In this document: positions 1 to 6,353 of the stretch, one piece after another
Numbering within the stretch: position 1 is the stretch's first letter
Layout of the letters: each line of letters starts with the position of its first letter
Source: JAMCRM01 sp041685075
Lineage (GTDB): Bacteria; Acidobacteriota; Terriglobia; Bryobacterales; Bryobacteraceae
NCBI GenBank assembly: GCA_041685075.1
Contig: JAWLGN010000184.1
Span: forward strand, 1 to 11,178
Reading direction: 5' to 3'
DNA length: 11,178 bases
Notes under the pieces: model-generated
What the model was told of the DNA's origin: nothing
Databases searched by the model: none
What the model saw: only the letters and a program-made list of their open reading frames with translations
Program-made: the position numbers and the translations under genes

Positions 1-1
1 T

Positions 2-127
2 GTGTCGGCTGATCTGACGCTCGCACCGGAGGACAACGGAAATTTCAACCCGTCTCCCGGTCGGGTGCGCTCCGGCCAGCTGCTACGGACGGATTACGGA
101 ATCGCCCCGGCTGCGTTTGGACCCTGA
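2..127 (+). CDS. possible 3' end of a gene entering from the left edge
   Basis: Reading from base 2, one + frame is open from the left edge to a TGA at 125-127 and gives 41 residues that begin VSADLTLAPEDNG and end DYGIAPAAFGP. The other two + frames hit stops within the first 15 bases. About two thirds of its third codon positions are G or C, lower than in the clear genes of this window, so the coding call is weak. I do not recognise a family. It could equally be non-coding sequence upstream of the gene at 154. If real, its stop leaves only 26 bp before that gene. Confidence 0.35.
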   Translation: MSADLTLAPEDNGNFNPSPGRVRSGQLLRTDYGIAPAAFGP

Positions 128-145
128 GCCGATCGCTGCTAGAGT
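117..145 (+). promoter_or_regulatory. possible sigma70-like promoter for the DUF5715-like gene
   Basis: TTGGAC (117-122) and TAGAGT (140-145) are separated by exactly 17 bases. They match the -35 and -10 consensus at 3/6 and 4/6 positions. The -10-like box ends 8 bases before the GTG start at 154, so a transcript would have almost no leader. No convincing Shine-Dalgarno lies in between. The match is weak and such pairs arise by chance. Confidence 0.25.
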
Positions 146-153
146 GTGAAGTA

Positions 154-792
154 GTGCGTCACAGCGTCCAGACCATTTGCGCCGCTGCGGTCTGCCTGTT
201 TTGCGCCGGCCTTGCACGCGGCCAAACCGCCGCCAGCCTGCGGGCCACGGCATCCTCGTCCATCATTCAGAACCGCTACGCCGACCGCGCGGACCTCTCG
301 CGCATGCGCGACGCCGCCATGGTCCACCGCTTTCATCGCAACGGATATCTGAAGCGCGTGCCGGTCTCCACGCGCCACTACTACCTGCACCGCATCCCCG
401 CTAACTACCGCTATCTACGCCCCTGGAGCAAGCTCTTCCTGGATCGCATCAGCCGCCAGTTCCACGCCCGCTTCAGAAAGAAACTGCGGGTAACCAGCCT
501 GGTGCGCACCGTGGCGTTGCAGCGCGCGCTGGCCCGGCGCAACGGCAATGCGGCGCCCGCGGTGGGCGAACGCCGCTCGTCGCATCTTACCGGCGCCACG
601 CTGGATATCTCCAAGCGCGGCATGAGTCAACAGGAGATCCAGTGGATGCGGCGGGTGATCTCCTCCCTCAAGCGCCAGGGTTACCTGTACGCCATCGAGG
701 AGTTCCGCCAGCCCGTCTTCCACGTCATGGTTTACCGGAACTATCCGGATTACGTGCAGGCGAGGACCCTGCAGCGGTCCGCATCGCGCTAG
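154..792 (+). CDS. secreted DUF5715-like protein with M15-peptidase-like motifs
   Basis: This 212-residue protein starts at GTG. The codon just before it is an in-frame TAG, and the first residues form a Sec signal peptide: basic MRH, hydrophobic core at about 8-20, and a likely cut after ARG24 or nearby. The mature protein is very basic. Its C-terminal half carries S-S-H144-LTGATL-D151-I, then E182/E183 and F-H190-V-M-V. This spacing is that of the zinc ligands and base of M15 (VanY/DacA-like) D-Ala-D-Ala or L,D-carboxypeptidases (SxHxxGxAxD ... E ... H). The whole resembles DUF5715, which I know mainly from acidobacteria. I infer a periplasmic peptidoglycan-processing or peptidoglycan-binding protein. 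Activity is unproven, because DUF5715 is annotated only as unknown function. The gene is convergent with cysC, and their 3' ends overlap by 68 bp. Confidence 0.85.
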   Translation: MRHSVQTICAAAVCLFCAGLARGQTAASLRATASSSIIQNRYADRADLSRMRDAAMVHRFHRNGYLKRVPVSTRHYYLHRIPANYRYLRPWSKLFLDRISRQFHARFRKKLRVTSLVRTVALQRALARRNGNAAPAVGERRSSHLTGATLDISKRGMSQQEIQWMRRVISSLKRQGYLYAIEEFRQPVFHVMVYRNYPDYVQARTLQRSASR

Positions 793-1342
793 CGCCCAGG
801 AAGTTCTCCTCCAGGTAGCGCAGCACCTTGCCGGCGCTCTCTTCGAGCGTCTCCGCATCCGTGCGGCACTCGATCTCCGGCTCGAGCGGCGGCTCGTAAG
901 GATCGTCCACCCCGGTCATCTGCCGGATTTGGCCGGCCCGCGCCTTGGCGTACAGACCCTTGCGGTCGCGGCGCTCGCAGACCTCCAGCGGCGCGTTCAC
1001 GAAGACCTCCACGAAGGAGCCGATCATCCGCCGCGCCTCGTCGCGCACCGCGCGATAGGGCGAGATGGCCGATACCAGCACAATCGCGCCGTTGCGCACC
1101 AGCAGGTGCGCCACGTAGGCGATGCGGCGGATGTTCTCGTCGCGATCCTCCTTGCTGAATCCCAGTCCCTTGCTCAGGTGTTTCCGCACCTGGTCGCCGT
1201 CGAGCAGCTCGATTTTCAAACCCCGCGACCGGAGTTCGCCGGCGACGGCTTCGGCCACGGTGGTCTTGCCGGCGGAGCTCAGCCCCGTGAACCACACCGC
1301 CACACCGTGCCCGCACGCTCGAATCGCTTGTTCGGAAAGCAT
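725..1342 (-). CDS. cysC: adenylylsulfate (APS) kinase
   Basis: The 205-residue product is a cytosolic P-loop kinase that converts APS plus ATP to PAPS. Walker A GLSSAGKT is at 20-27, DGDQVR at 48-53, GFSKEDRDENIRR at 61-73 and ISPYR at 93-97. S94 aligns with the serine of the E. coli CysC ISPHR motif. FVNAPLEVCE (114-123), KGLYAKARAG (128-137) and the TGVDDPYE lid follow. These are all hallmark CysC blocks and the length is normal (E. coli about 200 aa). The ATG overlaps the stop of the membrane-protein gene as TGATG. An AAGGTG Shine-Dalgarno, encoded by that gene's Lys-Val codons, sits 8 bases upstream. A longer in-frame opening upstream is an out-of-frame read of the neighbour. The last 22 residues (from about 184) look disordered and lie antisense to the end of the DUF5715-like gene. 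This is the last gene of the operon. No ATP sulfurylase or sulfotransferase is present nearby, so another substrate is possible. Confidence 0.95.
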   Translation of the reverse strand: MLSEQAIRACGHGVAVWFTGLSSAGKTTVAEAVAGELRSRGLKIELLDGDQVRKHLSKGLGFSKEDRDENIRRIAYVAHLLVRNGAIVLVSAISPYRAVRDEARRMIGSFVEVFVNAPLEVCERRDRKGLYAKARAGQIRQMTGVDDPYEPPLEPEIECRTDAETLEESAGKVLRYLEENFLGASAMRTAAGSSPARNPDSSGKP

Positions 1343-2160
1343 CAAAAAGTCACCTTGAATTTGTTGCGCAGCAGGAACGCGGTAGCCATGGAAACGATCA
1401 GCAGCCACCACGCCCAATGCAGCCGCAGACCCAGCCACTCGACCGTGGCCGGGGGATAATCCACTTCGATAAACTCGATGGCGCGCGAGTCGAGCTGCGC
1501 CTCGGCGGGATACCACAGCAGGTCCGCGGCCGAACGCACGCGCCGCCGCGCCAGCCACGCCGGTCCCCCGCCCGCACGCACGCTCTTGGCCGCCGATTCG
1601 CCGGCAACCGTCACCCGCACCTCGCCCGCCGTCGCCCGCACCGGCCGGATGCGCCAACTGATCTCCCGGCGGCCCGGCACCCGCACCGCGGGCGATTCCA
1701 CCACGAAGCCCTCCGGCGCCTCCAGCACCGGCGCCTGAGCGTCCGCCGGCAGCGGCCCTTCCATCCGCACCGTCACCACCGCCGGCCGTCCCGGCTCGAG
1801 CGGCTGCGCGCCATAGAAGCCATCCAGGTAGGCGAACAGCACCAGAAACGGCGCGGCCAGCACCACCGCCGGCGCCAGCATCAGGGAGATGTACCGGGCG
1901 TTCTGCTTCAACAGCCCCGCCTGCGCGCGCCAGATGAGCTTCGGCTCGTCCACGAAGAGCCGCAGCTCGTAGAGATGCGCCTGGATGCGGCGCTTGGCAT
2001 CCGCGATGGCGGCCTGGTTCGAAACCCGACCCACCACCCACAACATCGCGACCCCCAGCACCACCCCCAGCGGGAGCAGGCTCGCAATCGGCGCGCGCCC
2101 CGCAAACGGAGCCAGCGCGCCTTCGATGACTGCGGCCAGGATCGCTCGGGCAAACTCCAT
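1342..2160 (-). CDS. three-helix membrane protein, N-half Oxa1/EMC3-like
   Basis: The 272-residue protein has predicted membrane helices at about 24-44, 90-112 and 247-264. Between the first two is a polar, charged helical stretch (45-88; ADAKRRIQ, LRLFVDEPKLIWR, GLLKQNARY). Residues 118-240 form a beta-rich, proline-containing domain ending in the DYPP segment. The C-terminus is a short basic tail (RNKFKVTF). The positive-inside rule puts the 45-88 helix and the tail in the cytoplasm and the beta domain in the periplasm. Helix, cytosolic coiled-coil-like arm, helix with an inner proline is the layout of the Oxa1 superfamily (YidC, EMC3, TMCO1/DUF106). That link is inference from pattern only. 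A GGAG Shine-Dalgarno overlaps the last codons of the RHH gene, 7 bp upstream. It sits between the RHH gene and cysC in the operon. Confidence 0.9.
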   Translation of the reverse strand: MEFARAILAAVIEGALAPFAGRAPIASLLPLGVVLGVAMLWVVGRVSNQAAIADAKRRIQAHLYELRLFVDEPKLIWRAQAGLLKQNARYISLMLAPAVVLAAPFLVLFAYLDGFYGAQPLEPGRPAVVTVRMEGPLPADAQAPVLEAPEGFVVESPAVRVPGRREISWRIRPVRATAGEVRVTVAGESAAKSVRAGGGPAWLARRRVRSAADLLWYPAEAQLDSRAIEFIEVDYPPATVEWLGLRLHWAWWLLIVSMATAFLLRNKFKVTF

Positions 2161-2167
2161 CGCGACC

Positions 2168-2359
2168 CTACTCCAGGTAGCCCAGGCCCTTCAGCTTCTT
2201 CACAATCTCTTCATCGGAAGCGGCGTCCTCCAGCTTGGCCAGCTCGCGCTCCAGCACGTGCACCACGAACTCCTCCGGGGAGGAGTAGCCCGCCGCCTGG
2301 CTGCACTTCACCACTCGCGCCATCAGGTTCTTGTCGAGTTTAATGGTCGATTTGAACAT
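2168..2359 (-). CDS. small ribbon-helix-helix (CopG/Arc-like) protein
   Basis: The 63-residue product begins with an N-terminal strand (FKSTIKL, 2-8) with alternating side chains. Helix A follows at about 10-23 and helix B at about 27-45, opened by a YSSPEEF turn. This is the Arc/MetJ/CopG DNA-binding fold, which works as a dimer with the strand in the major groove. The rest is an acidic linker and a helical tail ending KKLKGLGYLE. That LGY ending is unusual for an RHH repressor and resembles the end of the sulfatase-fold protein at 8635-10029 (EVLKSLGYIQ). The gene is 6 bp downstream of the lipoprotein hydrolase gene and 7 bp upstream of the membrane-protein gene, and no toxin gene adjoins it. 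It could autoregulate the locus or be a structural or assembly factor that has reused the fold. Confidence 0.85.
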   Translation of the reverse strand: MFKSTIKLDKNLMARVVKCSQAAGYSSPEEFVVHVLERELAKLEDAASDEEIVKKLKGLGYLE

Positions 2360-2365
2360 ACCCTT

Positions 2366-4297
2366 CTATTGTGCCGCCCGCGCCGACCGGTAGATATCGG
2401 CGCCCTCCGATCCCTCGATCTTGCCGGCGCCGAACTCCTCCAGAATGGTCACCGCGAGATCCGCCAGCCGCGGCGACTGCACCGCGCTCGGCCGGTTGCT
2501 GAGGAGCACGCCCGGCACGAACTCCGCGCCGATGCAATGGTCCCCCCGCCACTCGTCCCGGTTGTCTTCGAACAACTCCGACGGCGCCGCTCCCAGCGCC
2601 GTCTGCCACGAGGAGCGGTACCCCGGGTAGTAGCCCACGATCATATCCGGGGCGCTCTCGAAGGTGCCGGCATGAAACTCGCCTCCGAGCGCCACGCTGT
2701 GCACCACCCGCTGCCCGGTCTTCGGGTCCCGCAGCGCCAGCAGCCGCTCCCGGATGGCCTCCAGCACCTGTACGGTCTCCTCGCCTTCCGCCACAATGCC
2801 GTTGCGCTCGCGAAACTGCTGGTTCACGTAGATGGCGTTCAGCCCCATGGAGTACGCCCGGGTGCCGCTCCAGTCCACCCCTTCCAGCATCTCGCCCGCG
2901 GTTTCGCCCTCCTCCAGGGCGAGGAATCCTTCCTGCTTCAGCCAGGTGTTCAAGTGCACGGAGCGGTCGAAGGCGGCAAAGCCGTGGTCGGACATCACCA
3001 CCAGGGTGGCATCCCCAATCCGGCTCCGCACCCGGCCGATCATCCGGTCCACCATCTTGTAGGTTTCGAGCAGCCTGTCCTCGTGCTTGCCCCAGTACAT
3101 GTGGGAGTCCTGGTCGATGCCGAAGAAGTGGAAGAACAGCAGCCCCTCGCGGAAATCCTCCAGCGCGGCGTCGAGCACCCGGGCCGCTTCTTCGGAGACC
3201 ATGCGGCTCTGCTGCTGGTACTCGTCCAGGGTGAAGACGCCGGAGCGCAGCGCCCCCGTGTCGTAGGGCATCCCCAGGGTATGGAACGGCCCGATGCGCC
3301 GCGCCAGTTCCTGGCTATACTCCTCCGGCGCGCTCACCGGCATGGCCGGTTCTCTCGGATCGATGTGCACCGGCGAAACGTAGATCTCCAGTTCGGGCCG
3401 GAGCCGCCGCGCGTAGATCCGCACCATCCCCTTCAAATCCGCCAGCGCGGGAATCAGCTCGAATCGCACCGGGATCCACTCGGACCACTCCCCCTGGTTC
3501 AAAATCACGCGCCGGCCTTCCACCTCGAACAGAGCCGCCTGCCCCGAGGGATCCACCGTCGCGCGGATCTCCGCGAACGTCGGCCGCTGGTCCTTGCGCA
3601 GCGAGTTGGCCGGCCCCGGGACCCGCAGCACGGCGCCGTGATTTTCCAGCCGCACCGTGACGACCTCGCCGCCCGACACCTGCCGGTCCTTCCATTTCCC
3701 ATCGGTGGTGAAGAAGGTGTAGGTGCCGAAGGTGCCGCGCAGGTCGGGCGTTCCCATGCCGGCCAGCGAGTGCGCCCCACACTCCATGGGCGGAAAATCG
3801 GTGGGCATCCGCAGGATCACCACCGGCACCCCGCGGTCGCTCAGCGCCTTCCAGAACGGCGTGCCGCGGCGGCGCGTCTCCATGCGCTCCCCCGTGAGCG
3901 GGAGCAGGTACGGTCCTATGGCCAGCCGCCGTCCCGCATCCACGGTCTGGGCCAGCGAGGAATACGGCGCCAGCGTCTCCGGGTCGCGGTGCACGAAATC
4001 GAACACCCCGTGGCTTTCCGGATCGAGCCCCGTGATGAACGTCGACCACGCCACGGGGCTTTGCGGCGGTATGGTCGTCCCCAGGCGCTTGAACTCCCCC
4101 TCCCGCCGCAGGCGGTCGAGTTCCGGCAGCGCTTCCCAGTGGCGCTCGAGAAACGCCGGATCCATACCGTCGATTCCCAGCACCACCATGCGCCGCCCGC
4201 CGGCCGATGCCTCGCGGCAGCCCGTCGCCGCGACCGCCGCCACGACCGGCAACAGCCACCACACCCAGCGCCTCGTGTTCAGTCCCTTAACCCACAT
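2366..4297 (-). CDS. AlkP-superfamily phosphohydrolase (COG3379-like), predicted lipoprotein
   Basis: The 643-residue protein carries all the metal-site blocks of the alkaline phosphatase/phosphodiesterase fold: D43 in LGIDGMD, a nucleophile segment TIPPQSPVAWSTF with S80 in the usual Thr place, D395-x3-H399 in GIDQDSH, D437-H438 in MSDHGF, and H587 in GDHCIG. About 270 residues are inserted between the nucleophile and the second metal site, as in COG3379. ATG at 4297 is chosen because it opens a signal sequence with K4, R9 and R10, a hydrophobic core and a lipobox-like ATGC with Cys27. It also overlaps the preceding stop by only 11 bp. An opening upstream to 4450 would be read inside the previous gene. 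The enzyme is probably a periplasmic lipid-anchored phosphoester hydrolase. Its substrate is unknown. It is a tandem paralogue of the 688-aa protein encoded just upstream. Confidence 0.93.
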   Translation of the reverse strand: MWVKGLNTRRWVWWLLPVVAAVAATGCREASAGGRRMVVLGIDGMDPAFLERHWEALPELDRLRREGEFKRLGTTIPPQSPVAWSTFITGLDPESHGVFDFVHRDPETLAPYSSLAQTVDAGRRLAIGPYLLPLTGERMETRRRGTPFWKALSDRGVPVVILRMPTDFPPMECGAHSLAGMGTPDLRGTFGTYTFFTTDGKWKDRQVSGGEVVTVRLENHGAVLRVPGPANSLRKDQRPTFAEIRATVDPSGQAALFEVEGRRVILNQGEWSEWIPVRFELIPALADLKGMVRIYARRLRPELEIYVSPVHIDPREPAMPVSAPEEYSQELARRIGPFHTLGMPYDTGALRSGVFTLDEYQQQSRMVSEEAARVLDAALEDFREGLLFFHFFGIDQDSHMYWGKHEDRLLETYKMVDRMIGRVRSRIGDATLVVMSDHGFAAFDRSVHLNTWLKQEGFLALEEGETAGEMLEGVDWSGTRAYSMGLNAIYVNQQFRERNGIVAEGEETVQVLEAIRERLLALRDPKTGQRVVHSVALGGEFHAGTFESAPDMIVGYYPGYRSSWQTALGAAPSELFEDNRDEWRGDHCIGAEFVPGVLLSNRPSAVQSPRLADLAVTILEEFGAGKIEGSEGADIYRSARAAQ

Positions 4298-6353
4298 CGC
4301 CGAATAGCGGCTTGCCTTCCATCCACGCGGGCCGCGGCACGCCGAACAGCGCCAGCGCCGTGGGCGCCAGGTCCTCGATGCCCGGGTCCGCGCCCTCGAC
4401 CTTCCGGTTGCTGAACAGCACGCCCGGCACCAGGTGCGGATCCACCGCATGATCCCCGCTCCAGGCCTTGCCGTTGTCCTCGAAGACCCGGGCCGATACC
4501 TTCCCTACAGCAGCGTCCCAGGAGGTCCGGTAGCCGTCGTTGTATCCCACGATCAAATCCGGCGCCTCCCTGAGATACGGCCCGCTGTAGAGCTTGCTGG
4601 TGGCATAGACGGCCCCGATGCTCTCTTCGCCGCGCTCCTCATCGCGCAGGCCGGTGAGTTTTTCGATCAGCTCCTGCTCGAGCGCCCCGGCCTCCGAGGG
4701 ATCCACAATCCCCAGCGCCTCCCGGCCCTTGATGTTCAGATACAACCCGCCCAACCCCATCACGTAGGCGCGGGTGCGGCTCCAGTCCACGCCGCGGAAG
4801 TACCGCCCGCTTTCCTTCGCCCCGTTCTCGAGCGCCAGGTAGCCGTTCTCCAGCAGCCAGGTGTTCAGATTCACGCCCCGCCGGAAGGCGCGGAAGCCGT
4901 GGTCGGAGAGCACGAACAGCACGGTCCCGTCGCCGGCGTTCGATGCCGCCAGCCCCACCAGCCGGTCCATCCGTTCGTATAACTCTTCGATGGCCCGCCC
5001 GTGCCGCCCGTCCCCGTTCTCCAGGTGCCGGAAGAACATGTGCTGCACGCGGTCGCTGGTATCGAAAACGCAAGCCACCACGCCCCGCGGCGTCTTCTCC
5101 AGCGCGTTGCGGAACATGGCCTCCCGCTCCGCCATGATCTCGTAGGCCTGCTGGAGAAAGGCCTCCTCGTCGATCACCCCTTCGTTGAGCGCCCAGGTGT
5201 CCTCCGCCATCCCCACCGTCGAGAAGGCCCCCTGCAGCTTCGCCAGGTACGCCGCGTAGAACGGCGGATGGCTGATCGGCAGCGCGGGCTTCTCCGGGTC
5301 GATCTGCACCGGGGTCGCGTACATGGAAAACTCCGGCTCGACCGACGTCACCAGAAAGCGCGCGATGGCCCGGATCCCCATGCCGAAACCGGCCGCGAAT
5401 TTCAGCCGCACCCACGGGGTATACTCCCCGGGCTTCAACGCCACCTGCTGCCCGCAGATCTCCAGCACCGGCAGCTTCCCTTCGAGCGCGATCTCGAACG
5501 GGATGCGCAGCACGCCGCCCTCGTGCAGCATGTCCTCCGGGCCTTCCAGGTAGCCGCGCAGTTTCTTACCCTCCCGGCGCAGCGGATACCGGCTGCCGCT
5601 CTCGTAGTCCACCTCCTCGACCTTGGTGGAAAACAGCGAAAAGCTCCCCTGCGTGCCCCGGATGTCCGGCGTCGACATGGCCGACAGCATCCGCCCGTGA
5701 AACCGGTCCGGCGGAAATGTGATGGGCACCCGGATGATGGTCGAGGCGATCGAGTGCTCCCCCAGAATCTTCCAGAACGGCCGGCTCTTCCGCCGCATCT
5801 CCACCCACGGGCGCGACACCGGCAGCCGCAGCTTCCCCATCTTCAAAAAACGCCGCGGCGGATGTACCCGTGCCGACGAGAGTTCCGGCACGTAGGTCTT
5901 CAAGCTGCGGTTGAGAAAGTCGAAGATGTTATGCCGCGCGGGATTCACTCCCGTGGCGAAGGTAGACCACGCCACTGGAGATAGTGCCGGGAAGGTGGTG
6001 CGCAGGTGATGGTAGCTGCCCTGCTCCCGCAGCTTCGCCAGGTTCGGCAGCCTGCCCTCGGCCAGGTAGCGTTCGGTAAGCCGCGGGTCCAGCCCGTCCA
6101 GCCCCAAAAAGATGATGCGTTTCACCCGCGCCTTGCGGAATCCCCGCAGCCGCCGCGCCGATCGCAGGGCCATGCGGAACGGCCACGCCACCAGCGAGAC
6201 CAGGCTCAACAGCACCCCGCCCGCCAGCGCCAGGAACGAGCCGATGAAGGCGAACCCGACCCCCGGCCCCACGTAAGCCAGTTGCTGTTCTCCATCGTCC
6301 AGCAGCAACAGGCAGGCGACGGCCGCGAGCTGAAGCACCCCCCTCAGCTTCAT
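4287..6353 (-). CDS. membrane-anchored AlkP-superfamily phosphohydrolase (COG3379-like)
   Basis: The 688-residue protein has two N-terminal hydrophobic segments (about 5-18 and 30-58), the second opening with YVGPGVGFAF. An arginine/lysine-rich stretch at 60-79 follows. The catalytic domain then shows D86 in LGLDGLD, S125 in TFPALSPVAWSTF, D434-x3-H438, D484-H485 in LSDHGF and H635 in GDHAVD. These are the two-metal ligands and nucleophile of the AlkP fold. The basic belt after the second helix predicts that the catalytic domain faces the cytoplasm, unlike its lipoprotein paralogue. Alternatively the first segment is cleaved and the domain is exported. The ATG overlaps the previous stop as ATGA and has an AAGGA Shine-Dalgarno 8 bases upstream. 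A longer frame opening to 6560 lacks coding character and overlaps the upstream gene. The substrate is unknown. Confidence 0.93.
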   Translation of the reverse strand: MKLRGVLQLAAVACLLLLDDGEQQLAYVGPGVGFAFIGSFLALAGGVLLSLVSLVAWPFRMALRSARRLRGFRKARVKRIIFLGLDGLDPRLTERYLAEGRLPNLAKLREQGSYHHLRTTFPALSPVAWSTFATGVNPARHNIFDFLNRSLKTYVPELSSARVHPPRRFLKMGKLRLPVSRPWVEMRRKSRPFWKILGEHSIASTIIRVPITFPPDRFHGRMLSAMSTPDIRGTQGSFSLFSTKVEEVDYESGSRYPLRREGKKLRGYLEGPEDMLHEGGVLRIPFEIALEGKLPVLEICGQQVALKPGEYTPWVRLKFAAGFGMGIRAIARFLVTSVEPEFSMYATPVQIDPEKPALPISHPPFYAAYLAKLQGAFSTVGMAEDTWALNEGVIDEEAFLQQAYEIMAEREAMFRNALEKTPRGVVACVFDTSDRVQHMFFRHLENGDGRHGRAIEELYERMDRLVGLAASNAGDGTVLFVLSDHGFRAFRRGVNLNTWLLENGYLALENGAKESGRYFRGVDWSRTRAYVMGLGGLYLNIKGREALGIVDPSEAGALEQELIEKLTGLRDEERGEESIGAVYATSKLYSGPYLREAPDLIVGYNDGYRTSWDAAVGKVSARVFEDNGKAWSGDHAVDPHLVPGVLFSNRKVEGADPGIEDLAPTALALFGVPRPAWMEGKPLFGDVG

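Noticed and set aside
725..2041. Extending cysC to a 438-residue protein
   Set aside because: The extra N-terminal half is an out-of-frame Gly/Ala/Arg-rich reading of the membrane-protein gene. The internal ATG at 1342 has a good Shine-Dalgarno and the kinase starts there.
2168..2359. RHH protein as the antitoxin of a toxin-antitoxin pair
   Set aside because: Neither neighbour is toxin-like: one is an AlkP-fold lipoprotein, the other a membrane protein.
1985..4414. An 809-codon open frame on the + strand, opposite the lipoprotein hydrolase gene
   Set aside because: It is very rich in Arg, His and Pro with no domain motif, and lies antisense to a gene with complete AlkP-fold catalytic blocks. 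GC-rich codon bias leaves such frames open.
4298..4450. Upstream extension of the lipoprotein hydrolase
   Set aside because: It would read Arg/Cys/Trp-rich sequence out of frame inside the 688-aa gene and bury the signal sequence.
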